Shown here: positions 38,422 through 50,644 of the stretch, in pieces | Layout of the letters: each line of letters begins with the position of its first letter | Position numbering within the stretch: the stretch's first letter is position 1 | Source of the DNA: Saccharomycopsis phalli | Lineage: Eukaryota > Ascomycota > Saccharomycetes > Ascoideales > Saccharomycopsidaceae | Direction of reading: 5' to 3' | Length of the DNA: 64,000 nt | NCBI GenBank assembly: GCA_020342235.1 | Contig: CP073214.1 | Coordinates: forward strand, 1,798,001-1,862,000 | The notes under the pieces: model-generated | The model's database searches: none | What the model was told of the DNA's origin: nothing | What the model saw: only the letters and a program-made list of their open reading frames with translations | Program-made: the position numbers and the translations under genes

Positions 38422-40404
38422 ATGGACCTGGAAGTGACACCAGGGGAATTTGGAGTTCCGGAAAAGGCAATCTCGGGCATTCGAATTGCGAGTTTCAATA
38501 TCAATGGATTCAACACGCTTTTTAATTACCATCCGTGGGTGAAAGTACGCACCTTGGAGCTGATGCTTGAGTTTTTGGGAGCCGATTTGTTGACTTTACA
38601 GGAGCTAAAAGTGTCCAATGTGAACAATTCCGTTGCCAGAGTAGACGGCTACTATAATTACGTCACTATTCCTCGGACTAAGAAGGGATACTCTGGGGTT
38701 GGTGTGTATGTCCGCAGACCAAAAGACACTGATCTGGATGTTATTCGGGATTTTCTCAAGGTGAGGAGGGTCGAGGAGGGCATCACTGGGTATTTAGAGT
38801 GCCGAGACTATCCTGGAAAGACTTATAAGGATTTGTATGACCTTGCGCACAGAAAAGCTCAGACTACAAATCTGAAGCAGTATAAACAGGCGGCCGAACA
38901 GTACTTAATTGGGGGATATTGCGATATATATTCAAGAGAGCGGTGTCTTGAGCTTGACGGCGAAGGTAGATGCATTATTGTGGAGCTAGGCCGGAATCTT
39001 GTTGTGATTAGTGTATACTGTCCAGCCAACTCACAGGCCACAGAAGAAGGCGAGGTGTTTAGGTTAGAGTATTTAAAATTAGTTTGTGGACGGGTACGGA
39101 ACTTGGAGAAGCAAGGGAAACGCGTGATTCTACTTGGAGACATCAATGTGGCGTTGGAATTGATTGATTCGGCTGAGAGTGTGCAGCGGATGTACGAGAG
39201 GGGGGAAGTTGTGAAAGTGGAAGGGGATTTTGAGCAGGCAAACATAGAAGCGGTGCAAAAGTTTTGTGTTGGCACGGTGGCACGTGTTTATATGAATAGC
39301 TTGGTGTTTAGTCCACATTTCAGTGAGAAATCGGTGTCCATTGACCGTGACTGGACTATACTTTCCAACGATGCAAACGGCGAACCTGTTTTGCGGAACA
39401 AGCAGGATGAAAATTTATTTTTGGCCAGTGACGACGAAGATGATGCGAAGTTTATTCCAATACGAGAAGTGGTTGACAATCTGCCTGTGTTGCATGATTT
39501 GGTGAGGTCAAAAGCCGGCAGGCAGCTTAAGATGTACACCTGTTGGAATACGTTGAAAAACCACCGGAGCATAAATTTTGGCTCACGAATTGATTTAATA
39601 TTAGGCAGTAGCGATGTGAATAATGCTGTTTCTCAGGCCGGAATCTTGCCCAAGCTCAATGGGAGTGACCATTGTCCAGTGTATGTGGATCTTGATGTTG
39701 AAAAAATGCCGAATGTGAGAGAAGCCTACGTGGAAGGACTAAAAAATGACAGAGAGCCGCGATTTGAGACGAAATACGTCTACGGACTCAATGAGATGAC
39801 GATAATGAACATGTTCAAGAACTTTACCCGGGACTCGATCCTTGGAAAGAGGAAAGTAGAAGAGATTGAGGTTGAAGAAAAGAAAAAGTCCCAAGTGTTG
39901 GAAAATGGGTCGGTGTATGTTAGCAGAAAACAGCCCACCAAGAAGCAAGCTAGTATAGCGAGTTTTTTTCAGCCTGTAAAGAAGACCAAGTCGATGGATA
40001 ATGAGAAGTTGTTGAGCAAAGTGAAGCTGGAAATTCCAAAAGATGGAAGGATGGGCATGGGAGTTGCAAAGAAAGGCAGTAGAGAGAAAGTTAATGGAGA
40101 GAAAGGTAGCAAAGAGAAGGGTAGTAGAGAGAAAGGTAGCATAGAGAAAAAAAGCAGTAATTTGAGCTTTGAAAAGAATGAAAATGGACCAAATCGTGGA
40201 AATGACAATTTATTAAACATACTTGGAAAATACGGGAACCCGCCAATGTGCAAACACGACAAAAAATGTGTCTTAAAAACTTCCATGACAGAAAAGTCCA
40301 AAGGAAGAAAATTCTGGACCTGTAGTCGCGTGCCAATTACAAATAATAATGATGCATTGACTGATAATGACGATGTTAGTTGTGGGTACTTTAAGTGGGC
40401 CTGA
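38422..40404 (+). CDS. APN2: AP endonuclease 2 (class II abasic endonuclease)
   Basis: A 660-residue exonuclease III-family enzyme, which cuts DNA at abasic sites and removes blocked 3' ends in base-excision repair. Catalytic motifs in order: IASFNINGFN (Asn), LLTLQELKV (Glu), VILLGDINVALELID (GDxN), FGSRIDLIL and GSDHCPVYVDLDV (final His). QASIASFFQP at about residues 508-517 fits a PCNA-binding PIP box. The C-terminus carries a GRF zinc finger (PPMCKHDKKCVLKT, GRKFWTCSRVP, SCGYFKWA), which in Apn2 binds single-stranded DNA. Between them is a low-complexity run of GSREK units (about residues 550-575). Length is somewhat above Sc Apn2 (520 residues). The start at 38422 is the only ATG before the conserved block. 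A tRNA-Ser lies 91 bp upstream. Confidence 0.94.
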   Translation: MDLEVTPGEFGVPEKAISGIRIASFNINGFNTLFNYHPWVKVRTLELMLEFLGADLLTLQELKVSNVNNSVARVDGYYNYVTIPRTKKGYSGVGVYVRRPKDTDLDVIRDFLKVRRVEEGITGYLECRDYPGKTYKDLYDLAHRKAQTTNLKQYKQAAEQYLIGGYCDIYSRERCLELDGEGRCIIVELGRNLVVISVYCPANSQATEEGEVFRLEYLKLVCGRVRNLEKQGKRVILLGDINVALELIDSAESVQRMYERGEVVKVEGDFEQANIEAVQKFCVGTVARVYMNSLVFSPHFSEKSVSIDRDWTILSNDANGEPVLRNKQDENLFLASDDEDDAKFIPIREVVDNLPVLHDLVRSKAGRQLKMYTCWNTLKNHRSINFGSRIDLILGSSDVNNAVSQAGILPKLNGSDHCPVYVDLDVEKMPNVREAYVEGLKNDREPRFETKYVYGLNEMTIMNMFKNFTRDSILGKRKVEEIEVEEKKKSQVLENGSVYVSRKQPTKKQASIASFFQPVKKTKSMDNEKLLSKVKLEIPKDGRMGMGVAKKGSREKVNGEKGSKEKGSREKGSIEKKSSNLSFEKNENGPNRGNDNLLNILGKYGNPPMCKHDKKCVLKTSMTEKSKGRKFWTCSRVPITNNNDALTDNDDVSCGYFKWA

Positions 40405-40701
40405 TCACTATCTGGTATGGATATCCGGTCAATATTAATAGTTATAACTGAGTATTAACTTATCGGCATTGTCTTGTTAATATATGATTTTCAAAGCTGT
40501 CACATTTTATAAATATGGCCAAATTTGATTTTCAATATACCTTCAATTCTGAATATGAATGAAGCATGTCAATGTAACGATTAATCCTATTCCTGTGTAA
40601 TAAATGACTTCAGCACCATGCTGGAAATTCGCAAAAACAATTTATAATAGTTCTTATTCGCAGCATTATAATCCACACCATCATATACATCACCCAACTT
40701 G

Positions 40702-41079
40702 CTAAATTTCCTTTAGCAATTCCTCCACTTTGGAATATTTTCCGCCATACTTGACCTGCATTCTGGTAGTCTGAGAATTTCCCAAAAAGTCCAATACAAA
40801 CAAGTAGTTGGATATACTATTTTCAAACAATAGCCGGTCATGTTGTTCGATGCGAACCACCAAACAGTTTTTCACTAGCTGGATATAATCAATGAGAATA
40901 GACCCACCAACCAATCCTGCAAATTGAGTTAGTGCCTTGTACAACAACATTTTCCAGCTAACGAGGTTAATGTGTTGGAATATCGAGTCATCCTCTGACG
41001 GATTGACGATTTCAAGTATTAGAAATAAGTCATTGTCGTTTATTTCTATTGTATAGTCTTCTAATGTTGATATTTCCAT
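40702..41079 (-). CDS. POP8: RNase P/MRP protein subunit Pop8-like
   Basis: A 125-residue small protein. The segment NLVSWKMLLYKALTQFAGLVGGS, then IDYIQLVKNCLVVRIEQHDR and FENSISNYL lines up with my memory of S. cerevisiae Pop8 (133 residues: MTWRQWLNNALKRSYG, LHVDDKLAYIRVNHADK, FSSSISTYI). The pattern fits the Pop5/Rpp14/Pop8 alpha-beta fold. Pop8 pairs with Pop5 in RNase P and RNase MRP, which mature tRNA 5' ends and rRNA. It is tail-to-tail with APN2 (297 bp between stops). The start at 41079 is the only ATG before the fold. A distant family, so medium confidence. Confidence 0.65.
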   Translation of the reverse strand: MEISTLEDYTIEINDNDLFLILEIVNPSEDDSIFQHINLVSWKMLLYKALTQFAGLVGGSILIDYIQLVKNCLVVRIEQHDRLLFENSISNYLFVLDFLGNSQTTRMQVKYGGKYSKVEELLKEI

Positions 41080-41532
41080 TGTATTTTTGCGTATGTTTTA
41101 TGTCGCAGATATATATGGGCTCCTAACAAACTATCAACAAATGAGTGACTGTGATAAGACCAATTGGCCAAATGTCCATGGACACGATAATAGGTGATAA
41201 AAAAGATAATGAAAGATAAATGGCAAGGGTCGAGAAATTTTAAGCTAAAATGTAACTGTAATTAAACTTATTAGTGATGTATTTCTATTCAGTAAAGCTG
41301 AAATTCTCTGTAGTGCGACTGTAATTCCATGACATCGAATATCAATATTAAATTCCTAAAACAGAGGCTTCTGAAGTAAGAGTTGAGTGAAAAACTAAAA
41401 CAAAATATTGAGGTAGAAGAATTGAAATAGTAGTTGTAATATAAAGAGCAAGCAGACTTACATACTAGAGCAAGTATGGAATCAACAAGCAAGGTCTACA
41501 ATACCATCATCATAAGTCTATCATTTTATTAA
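41080..41532. other. POP8 upstream region
   Basis: 453 bp between the POP8 start and the SSY1 stop, both on the minus strand. I see no gene, strong motif or repeat; CAGATATATATGG at about 41107 may be the POP8 TATA. Confidence 0.5.
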
Positions 41533-44193
41533 TCATATTATATAACTTCTTAGTTTCTTAAACCAATCAAGTTTACTATTTTTGTACATTTTTGCATCAG
41601 ACCATTCATCCCTCTGTGACTCCTTTCTGCCCGTGTCCAAATCTATCTGGTCCAATCTCTGGATCCTTGTCTTGTAAACAAACTTATACACAAAGTACGC
41701 TGCTAAGAATACTGCCATTGAGCCATATGACCCAAAGAACGTTGCGCAGTTGAATTCCGTAAAAAAGACGGGCAAACCAAGAAAGATCACAAACAACAAA
41801 CTTCCCACAAGACCAAAATAGGCAAGATACGGCTGGAACGGCGACTTGAACGGATACTCCTTGTCGTTTCGTGAAATAATGTCTGGTCGGAGTTGGAGCG
41901 CATAGTAGAAGCGGATGAAGGAGAGGCACATTCCTGCCCAAGCAAGAAGCACAAATGTCAGGGTGATTGTTGCTAGAGTCTGGAAAGCCACAATGGCGTG
42001 TTTGCTGACCGATACAAACGCCAAGCAAGCAAATGAGCCGGTAAAGAGCACGCTTACAAAAGGCACGCCGGTGTTTGAGCACCGAGCAAAGATCTTTGGT
42101 GCCTTATTTTGAATGGCCAACGCATAGAGTGTTCGGCTGGATGCGTAGAGTTGCGATGTGCCACTGCTAATGGCAAAAAACACAATAAAGCCGTTGACTA
42201 CTGCGCCAAAGTTGCACAATCCCACTGACTGGACGGCAACCACCCAGGGAGATAAGCTGGAGAAGATTCCTGGCGTTGCTTTGCAAGAAACGCCCTTTGA
42301 CAGGAGGAAATCTGCCTCCAGTTTCACATAGTTTGTTGAAAATGGGTCGGTGTTGTTGTTGTAAAGAGTCATTAATCGGGGGTCACCTGCGTAGACATTG
42401 AGTCCCACGAGGAACACACCAAGGATGTAAAAGAGGAGAATGCGCCAAAAGACCTTTTTAGTAGCCGAGGGAAGCGATTTCAGTGGGTTTTTTGCTTCCC
42501 CAGCAGCAATGCACACGATTTCCGTGCCACAGTAGGCGTACGAGGCGATTCCAGTAGATGTTAGCACGGCAAGAAAGCGGCCAAGTGAGCCACCAATGCC
42601 TGTAGATGAATTTGAAATCTTGTAGGAAGGGCGGAAGGCGCCAAAAGAAGTGTCGTCCGAGGACATGGACGGATTCCAAAACTTGGTGCCGAAGGAAGTA
42701 TGGGCCGGATTACCCCCCGTGTTTATTACCACACAGACAATACTTATCACAACCATGAAGGTTATTTTGATCAAGTTTGTCACGTATTCGACCTCGCCAA
42801 AAAACCTCACGTCGAGGAGGTTGATGCAGATGACAGCGGCGATGAAAAGCAACACCCATGCGGCTGTGGTTGGCGAAGGAATGTCTAAATCGTAGGTGGC
42901 CAAGAGAATTATTGCAGCCACTATTTCTGCTGGAAGAGAAACTGTGAAAGCGAGCCAGTAGCCCCATCCTAGCGTGAATCCATATGCATCATCGACAAAC
43001 CGCGATGTGAGCCCCGAAAGACCATCAGCAACCGGTAAAATGGTGACAACTTCGCAGTAGGAGAGCATGGTGGCCAAGACTACGCAGCCTGCACAGGTGA
43101 AGCCGATAATGGTGCCCAATGGGCCGGAAACCGTGAAGTTCTTGCCCGAATTGAGAAGGAGACCGTTACCCAAAGCCAGGCCAAAGGCGATCATCTGGAG
43201 GGTTCTTGTGGTCAAGTTGCGATGGAGGGTATTTGGTACACGCGGCTGCTGGTTCTCCAAGTCGATTTTCTCGGGAGCACCGTCGAGAATCACGGTTTCA
43301 GTTTCGGAGTCTGATCCGTCAAACTCGATTGTCTTTGACAAGCTGTGACGCGAGACGTCAAGCAATGTGCTGGAGGAGTCGCCATGGTGCATGAAGATCT
43401 TTTTGGTTGGTTTTTCCGGCTCGTCGGCAGCATAGAACCGGCGGTGGAGGTCCTCTACTGAGGCAACGTTGACCATTCCATGGGCCTTTGTGACTTGTTG
43501 GAGCTCGCGTGCGTCTTCCGTAAGAGATTTCAAAATGACTTCACGCTTGGTCTTGCGGTCAAATTTCTCAAAGTCGGTGCAACCAGTGTCATATTGCCGT
43601 GAGAAGCTGCGAGTGAGTTCGCAGTCGAATTTCTGGAGAATGATTGGCAGAGATTGCGAATCAGGCACAGGTGCACCATTTGCCTTTGACAGTTTGGCAT
43701 GTAATCCGCGTAGATGGTCTCTTATTGTGGATTCATACAATTGGGTGTAGTAGTATCTCTCGTCGCTAGGCTGCACCGAATTGAGGACCTTGTCGACGAT
43801 AATTGGGTTGATTGGGTCCGGCAAGTAGTACATTTCCTCCTCGAGGATTCTTGTTTCCTCTTCGATATCCAATTCGTCGTCCTCCTCGAAGCTCTCTGGC
43901 CGTTTGGTCAGGATGTTGAAGTACGGCATTTTGGGGAACAAGTTGTCCCTTATCAGCGACCGGCGCTTTGGCGATACGAGGATCGAGAGGCGGTTCAAGG
44001 AGATTCGGGTCAATCTGCGTGAAAGGGTCTTGCGACGAGACACTCTTGGGACTCGAGGAGTCACTGTAGGGAACTCCTTTTCGAGTTCTGGAGATGAGCT
44101 CCTTGCAAGTGATTTTAGTTTGTCAAGAGGCATTGGATATGAAGAGGGCCGTACGCTGTATATATACCTAGTCCTGGGCGATGGAGGTACCAT
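41533..44193 (-). CDS. SSY1: Plasma-membrane amino-acid sensor, Ssy1/Csy1
   Basis: An 886-residue permease-like receptor (866 if it starts at the second ATG, 44133). A very long cytosolic N-terminus of about 330 residues distinguishes Ssy1 from ordinary amino-acid permeases; it has basic RRKTLSRRLTRISLNRLS, acidic EEDDELDIEEETRILEEE and HHGDSSSTLLDVSRHSLSKT. The permease core follows with about twelve membrane segments (for example TLQMIAFGLALGNGLLLNSG and GTEIVCIAAGEAKNP). In yeast Ssy1 with Ptr3 and Ssy5 senses external amino acids and frees Stp1/Stp2 to induce permease genes; Csy1 does so in Candida. A TATATATAC at about 44158 lies between the two candidate ATGs, which favours 44133 as the real start. 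Upstream is a 1.6-kb divergent region shared with GFA1. Confidence 0.88.
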   Translation of the reverse strand: MVPPSPRTRYIYSVRPSSYPMPLDKLKSLARSSSPELEKEFPTVTPRVPRVSRRKTLSRRLTRISLNRLSILVSPKRRSLIRDNLFPKMPYFNILTKRPESFEEDDELDIEEETRILEEEMYYLPDPINPIIVDKVLNSVQPSDERYYYTQLYESTIRDHLRGLHAKLSKANGAPVPDSQSLPIILQKFDCELTRSFSRQYDTGCTDFEKFDRKTKREVILKSLTEDARELQQVTKAHGMVNVASVEDLHRRFYAADEPEKPTKKIFMHHGDSSSTLLDVSRHSLSKTIEFDGSDSETETVILDGAPEKIDLENQQPRVPNTLHRNLTTRTLQMIAFGLALGNGLLLNSGKNFTVSGPLGTIIGFTCAGCVVLATMLSYCEVVTILPVADGLSGLTSRFVDDAYGFTLGWGYWLAFTVSLPAEIVAAIILLATYDLDIPSPTTAAWVLLFIAAVICINLLDVRFFGEVEYVTNLIKITFMVVISIVCVVINTGGNPAHTSFGTKFWNPSMSSDDTSFGAFRPSYKISNSSTGIGGSLGRFLAVLTSTGIASYAYCGTEIVCIAAGEAKNPLKSLPSATKKVFWRILLFYILGVFLVGLNVYAGDPRLMTLYNNNTDPFSTNYVKLEADFLLSKGVSCKATPGIFSSLSPWVVAVQSVGLCNFGAVVNGFIVFFAISSGTSQLYASSRTLYALAIQNKAPKIFARCSNTGVPFVSVLFTGSFACLAFVSVSKHAIVAFQTLATITLTFVLLAWAGMCLSFIRFYYALQLRPDIISRNDKEYPFKSPFQPYLAYFGLVGSLLFVIFLGLPVFFTEFNCATFFGSYGSMAVFLAAYFVYKFVYKTRIQRLDQIDLDTGRKESQRDEWSDAKMYKNSKLDWFKKLRSYII

Positions 44194-44594
44194 ACGAAGT
44201 GAGTTTCAGATGAGACAAGGATAGATTGTGCTGAGGAAGTGATATTGAGGAGAAGTTTTGATTGATTTAATTTATACGAGCATTGTTTGGGTGGTTGGTT
44301 GGTTGAATATTTAAATAATTGAATATATAAATATATATATATTATAGTGTACGGCTTGATGTTAAAGTGTGGATGCAAGTGTATGCACGATGGGTATCAG
44401 ACAATATCCATATCACAGTAGGTCCGATTAAAAAATAGATTGGAAATTATTTAATGAGGCTTTTTTGTTTTTCATGTTTTGGATTGCAATGACAATGAGA
44501 ATTTCATGGTGATGCATAAAAAGCAACAAAAGAAATAGCAAGGAACGGCTAGGATGGTTAGGAACTTGACAAGAGCAAGGAAAGTGAATGGAAG

Positions 44595-44660
44595 GGGAGT
44601 GGAAGGGGAGTGGAAGGAGGAATGGAAGGAGGAATGGAAGGAGGAATGGAAGGAGGAATG
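44595..44660. repeat. GGAAGGAGGAAT tandem repeat
   Basis: About five 12-bp units, preceded by AAGGGGAGTGG units. Confidence 0.8.
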
Positions 44661-44925
44661 GGATAAAGTGATTGGTAAAAGGGAGGTATGATGATTATAG
44701 TATGAGGTATGATGATTATAGTATGGTGTATTATAGTAAACTGTGCTAAGCTATAGTAAACTATGAAAACTATCATAACTATCATAACTATCATAAACTA
44801 TGAGCTAGGATAAACCATGGAAACTGGAACTGGTAACATGGTCAACTGTACAATATACTATGTATACTATGTATACTATGTACTGTGTACTATGTATAGT
44901 GTGTATACTATGGTAACCATGACTA

Positions 44926-44946
44926 ACCGTACGATTATCGTACGGT
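44926..44946. promoter_or_regulatory. Perfect 21-bp palindrome
   Basis: ACCGTACGAT, one central T, then ATCGTACGGT: arms of 10 bp match exactly. It is a candidate site for a dimeric regulator in the SSY1/GFA1 intergenic region, or a short hairpin. No known consensus recognised. Confidence 0.5.
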
Positions 44947-45525
44947 GCATGACAGCCAGGTGACTTGAGTCTTAAATACGCCCTAAACGAGACGCTGCGG
45001 GCTAAACGAGAGGCTCGAGCTAATAATAGCAATGGCCAAAAATAGCACGGGCTACATGTGATGGAACACAGCCAAAAGGTCCCTTTTCAAACGAGAAACT
45101 GGCGTATGAATACCATCACCGGACTAAAGCAGCAAGGCTATGATGCAGCAAATCAGTTACGTGGCAATGCTGGAAAAACGTTTCTTGCCAGCGGAACGAT
45201 GACATCATAGATGTCGGTGGTGGCGATGTAAATGGAGGAAAAAATCTCCGGCTGGAGCCCCAAGAGGGAGGGTGAAATATTGGTGGGGCCAATTGACCCT
45301 GGGGGACCAATTGAACAAGCCCCAGGCCAAGTGCAAAATTTGCAAGTGATGCACCGTAGTACATTAGCTAAATTATCCGGCAGAGGCGAGTTGAGGCATG
45401 GTGTAGACGTTTTGGAACTGGATCATGGTACTAGTGAAGGCGTGGGCATGAGGAGTTGTGATTTGAGAGGGATGCCAGAAACCGGGGGCAGGTTGGCCAG
45501 TAACTTGCCTCGAAGAGCGGTCTAA

Positions 45526-45531
45526 CACGTG
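45526..45531. promoter_or_regulatory. CACGTG box in the GFA1 promoter
   Basis: AACACGTGACC, 277 bp before the ATG, the same CACGTGAC context as before RRP40, YAF9, BNA3 and AVT1. Confidence 0.45.
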
Positions 45532-45673
45532 ACCTTAGTAGGGGGGCGGTGGCTGCGGCCGAGGGCAAAAGCAGTGACTTCCGAGGGCGTTGCGTGGCAC
45601 TTTTCGGCCAATCCCCGTGGTTTGGAGACACGGAGCAGGTTTGAAACATTTGTGCGGAGGGGCCAGGCTGTTG

Positions 45674-45681
45674 TATAAATA
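45674..45681 (+). promoter_or_regulatory. TATA box of GFA1
   Basis: TATAAATA, 127 bp before the ATG, at a normal yeast distance. Confidence 0.55.
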
Positions 45682-45804
45682 TTCCTTGCCCCCTCAACTT
45701 GCTTGTGCATACATTTCCTTTGATATATTTTGCAAGAGATATTTTTCCCGTCTTTTAGTGGCCTATATAAGACGCATTCCCCCCTGGTATTTTCTGCTAT
45801 ATAA

Positions 45805-47886
<2,082 letters not shown>

Positions 47887-48184
47887 GTATAGATTAATAT
47901 ATTGTAATGTAAATGTAGGGGTGTAGTTTTACAAAGATTGGTGGTTTTATAGATGAGATTGGTGGTTTTACAGATGACAATTGTTAGTTTGACAGTCTGT
48001 AAATTGTTAATTTTGATGGTGAGAGTTGGCAATTTTCAGTCTGAAAATTGCTAGTTTTCGTAATTTGAAAATTAATTTCAATTGTCCAAGTTGCCAATTT
48101 TAGTCTGAGAATCATCAGCCACCCATGCCATGCCGTATTCAATAAACTCCATCGGCACAATTTCAAACTTTGTGTCTTTATTAA

Positions 48185-48440
48185 TAATAATAATATATAA
48201 GGCTATAGCTATACTAGGCTCCCAGAGGAGATTTATACTTTGCCGCGTATGACTAAGGACAGTGCTGCTATGTAGTCGTTGAAAGAAAACTCTACGACAG
48301 AGATAAACTTTCGACTAGTGCCAGTGAATATGCAGAGTAATTGACATCATAGGGCAGTGAGCTTTTCGCCTAGATCTTTAGAGGTGACTTTAGCCACACC
48401 CTCCTCAAGGTACTAACTCGGCAGCCCTCCTAACTTTTGT
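48185..48440 (+). repeat. Well-preserved left part of the dispersed R1 repeat
   Basis: Begins near CTATAGCTATACTAGGCTCC, then GATTTATACTTTGCCG, CGACAGAGATAAACTTTCGA, AGTGAATATGCAGAGTAATT and GGTGACTTTAGCCACACCC. It aligns over about 220 bp with the copy at 55711-55925. Confidence 0.7.
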
Positions 48441-48989
48441 CTTTATTTATTCTTGTACTTTGCAATCTATCCTGTAATAATAACACTGCACTTCTCATCT
48501 GTTCTGGCTGACCCAAGCCACAAGAGTAGCTTGGAAATTATCCGTTGTTATTTAATTTTAATAACTTCTCATTATTCTCTTTGAGTTATTCAATACACAG
48601 AATGTACGGTAGCTCTATAAAAACCAATACAGTAACGTCATACATGGTGGATATTCTCAAGTGGTGGGGAATATTGGCACTCAGTCATGGTAAAATATAA
48701 TGGACTATGATTCATTTTGGTTTCAAAAGGTGGGTAATACGGGTGAGAGTGAATGCCCTTTTATAGACTAGAGACGAGACTTGTCACTGGTGGTTTCTCG
48801 TTTACTGAATTAGGCAATTGGTATAAAAGACTGACATGGTGTTTGGCCAGTGTCTAAATCAACAGAGATGTGAATTATCTTGGAAGTAAAGGATGGAAGT
48901 AAAGGATGGCAATTGGTGGAAAAGACGGTCGAGAATTATTTGAAAGAGATGTAGGAATAGCAATGGAGAACAAGGGTAAAAGAGTAAAG

Positions 48990-49250
48990 TGAGCAAGAAT
49001 AAGTGTAAGTGTACGTACTAGAGTAAGTGTGAAAATAAGAGTGAAAATAAGAGTGAAAATAAGAGTGATAGTAAGAACAAGAGTGATAGTAAGAATAAGT
49101 GTAAGTGTAAGTGCAAAAATAAGTGCAAGAGTAAAAGTAAGAGTAAGAGTAAGAGTAAAAGTAAGAGTAAGAGTAAGAGTAAGAGTAAGAGTAAGAGTAA
49201 GAACAAGACTGAGTGTACGAGTGAGTGTACGAGTGAAAATAAAATCAAGA
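48990..49250. repeat. GTAAGA hexanucleotide array
   Basis: AAGAGTAAGAGT units with interspersed GTGAAAATAA and GTGTAAGTGT variants over about 260 bp. Both strands stay open across it (Val/Arg/Lys repeats on plus, Leu/Thr repeats on minus), which is a repeat effect and not coding. It ends about 80 bp before TMA46. Confidence 0.9.
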
Positions 49251-49280
49251 AAACACTCATGATGCATGCCAGCACTCCCC

Positions 49281-49288
49281 TTACCCGG
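49281..49288 (+). promoter_or_regulatory. Reb1-type TTACCCGG site before TMA46
   Basis: TTACCCGG 42 bp upstream of the TMA46 ATG, almost the same spacing as in NIK1 (37 bp). Confidence 0.45.
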
Positions 49289-49329
49289 ACACGACATCAC
49301 CAAAATTTTCACCAAACTGCTTCACCAAC

Positions 49330-50520
49330 ATGCCTCCAAAAAAGGGTGCCAAGGGCAATAGCAATGTTAAAGCACAACAAAAGAAAAAGGCCAAGGATCT
49401 TGAAGACAAGACGTTCGGCTTAAAGAATGTAAGTATCTGCTGGAACACGACCGCCCACTAACGTCAGAAAAACAAGTCGAAAAAGGTGCAAAAGTTTGTC
49501 GAGCAAATGCACAAGCAAGTGGACAGCAAAACCGCGGAAGCATTGGCGAAAAAGAAGCAGGCGGAAAAGGCCGCTGCAGAAAAGGCCAAGAAGGAGGCTC
49601 TTCTCTTAAACAGTGCGGTTATTATCCAGCAAAAGGTGCCGTTTGGCGTGGACCCAAAGTCGGTGTTGTGTGCGTTTTTCAAGGAGGGAAAATGCAACAA
49701 GGGAGACCGGTGCAAGTTCAGTCACGACTTGAACGTGGGCCGGAAGTCTGCCAAGAAGGATTTGTACACGGACGACCGGAAAGAGGACAAGGAGAACGAT
49801 CTTATGGAGGATTGGGACGAGGACAAGTTGCGGAAGGTGGTGAAATCGAAGCAGGGCAACAACCGAACGACCACAGACATTGTGTGCAAGTTTTTCCTCG
49901 ATGCCGTGGAAAATGGAAAGTATGGGTGGTTCTGGGTGTGTCCAAATGGAGGTGCAGAGTGCAAGTACAAGCACTCTTTACCCGATGGATTTGTGTTAAA
50001 GACCAAGGAGCAGCGCCGCTTGGAGCAGTTGGCAGCCGATGCTGCGCCGAAAATCACGTTAGAGGAGTTTATTGAGTTGGAGAAGGAGAAGTTGGGCAAG
50101 AGCGGACTCACGCAGATTACCCCAGAGACGTTTACAAAGTGGAAGCGGGAGCATGAGTTGAAGAAGGTCAATGAGCGGAAGAAGGTGTTGGCCAGTGGTA
50201 AGCGATTGCTTACTGGGAAGGAAGTGGTGCAGCAGAAGATGGGAGTGGATGATGAGGATGAAGAAGGAGCATGGGATTTGAGTCAGTTCCGGAAGGATTT
50301 GACGGAGACTGAGACGGGGGAGAAGATAAAGGATTATGGGGATGGTGTGTATGATTTTACAGAGGCAGAGGAGGAGAAGAAGGAGGAGAAGGTGGAGGAG
50401 AAGAAGGTGGAGGAGAAGAAGGTGGAGGAGAAGAAGGTGGAGGAGAAGGTGGAGGAGAAGAAGGAGGAAGAGGAAAAGGAAGAGGAAAAGGAAGAATCTG
50501 AGCCAGTCGACACTGCCTAG
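49330..50520 (+). CDS. TMA46: Tma46 / DFRP1-type CCCH zinc-finger protein, one intron
   Basis: Exons 49330-49428 and 49468-50520 encode 383 residues. The opening MPPKKGAKG and EDKTFGLKNKNKSKKVQKF is the family hallmark and crosses the exon junction exactly. Two CCCH fingers follow: CAFFKEGKCNKGDRCKFSHD (about residues 93-112) and CKFF...CPNGGAECKYKH (about 165-195). The DFRP domain ITLEEFIELEKEKLGKSGLT lies downstream. Tma46 binds the GTPase Rbg1 on translating ribosomes. The C-terminal about 45 residues are KVEEK tandem repeats followed by EEEKEEEKEE. The downstream YAF9 gene starts 125 bp after the stop on the same strand. Confidence 0.95.
49429..49467 (+). other. 39-nt intron of TMA46
   Basis: Donor GTAAGT, branch CACTAAC, acceptor CAG; branch A to final G is 6 nt. 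Splicing joins GLKN to KNKSKK without loss, matching the family N-terminus. Confidence 0.9.
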
Positions 50521-50592
50521 TAATGAACAATGTGGTATATAGTCGGTGAATAGCATGTCATTTCCACCTGTAGACTGTACGATCCAGGTCGT

Positions 50593-50598
50593 CACGTG
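50593..50598. promoter_or_regulatory. CACGTG box before YAF9
   Basis: GTCACGTGAC, a perfect 10-bp palindrome matching the Cbf1 consensus, 47 bp before the YAF9 ATG. Confidence 0.5.
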
Positions 50599-50644
50599 AC
50601 TACACATACTTTCTCGAGGGGCCGTCCAGCACAAGAACATCGTC

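Larger units (their letters stand above)
47887..49329. other. GFA1 to TMA46 intergenic region
   Basis: No gene. AGTTTTACAGATGA-type repeats at 47920-47990, an R1 repeat copy at about 48185-48440, and a long GTAAGA hexamer array at 48990-49250. A Reb1-type site lies at 49281-49288. Confidence 0.6.

Noticed and set aside
49018-49315. Leu/Thr or Val/Arg repeat proteins on both strands
   Set aside because: Products of the GTAAGA array; all frames stay open because the repeat lacks stops.
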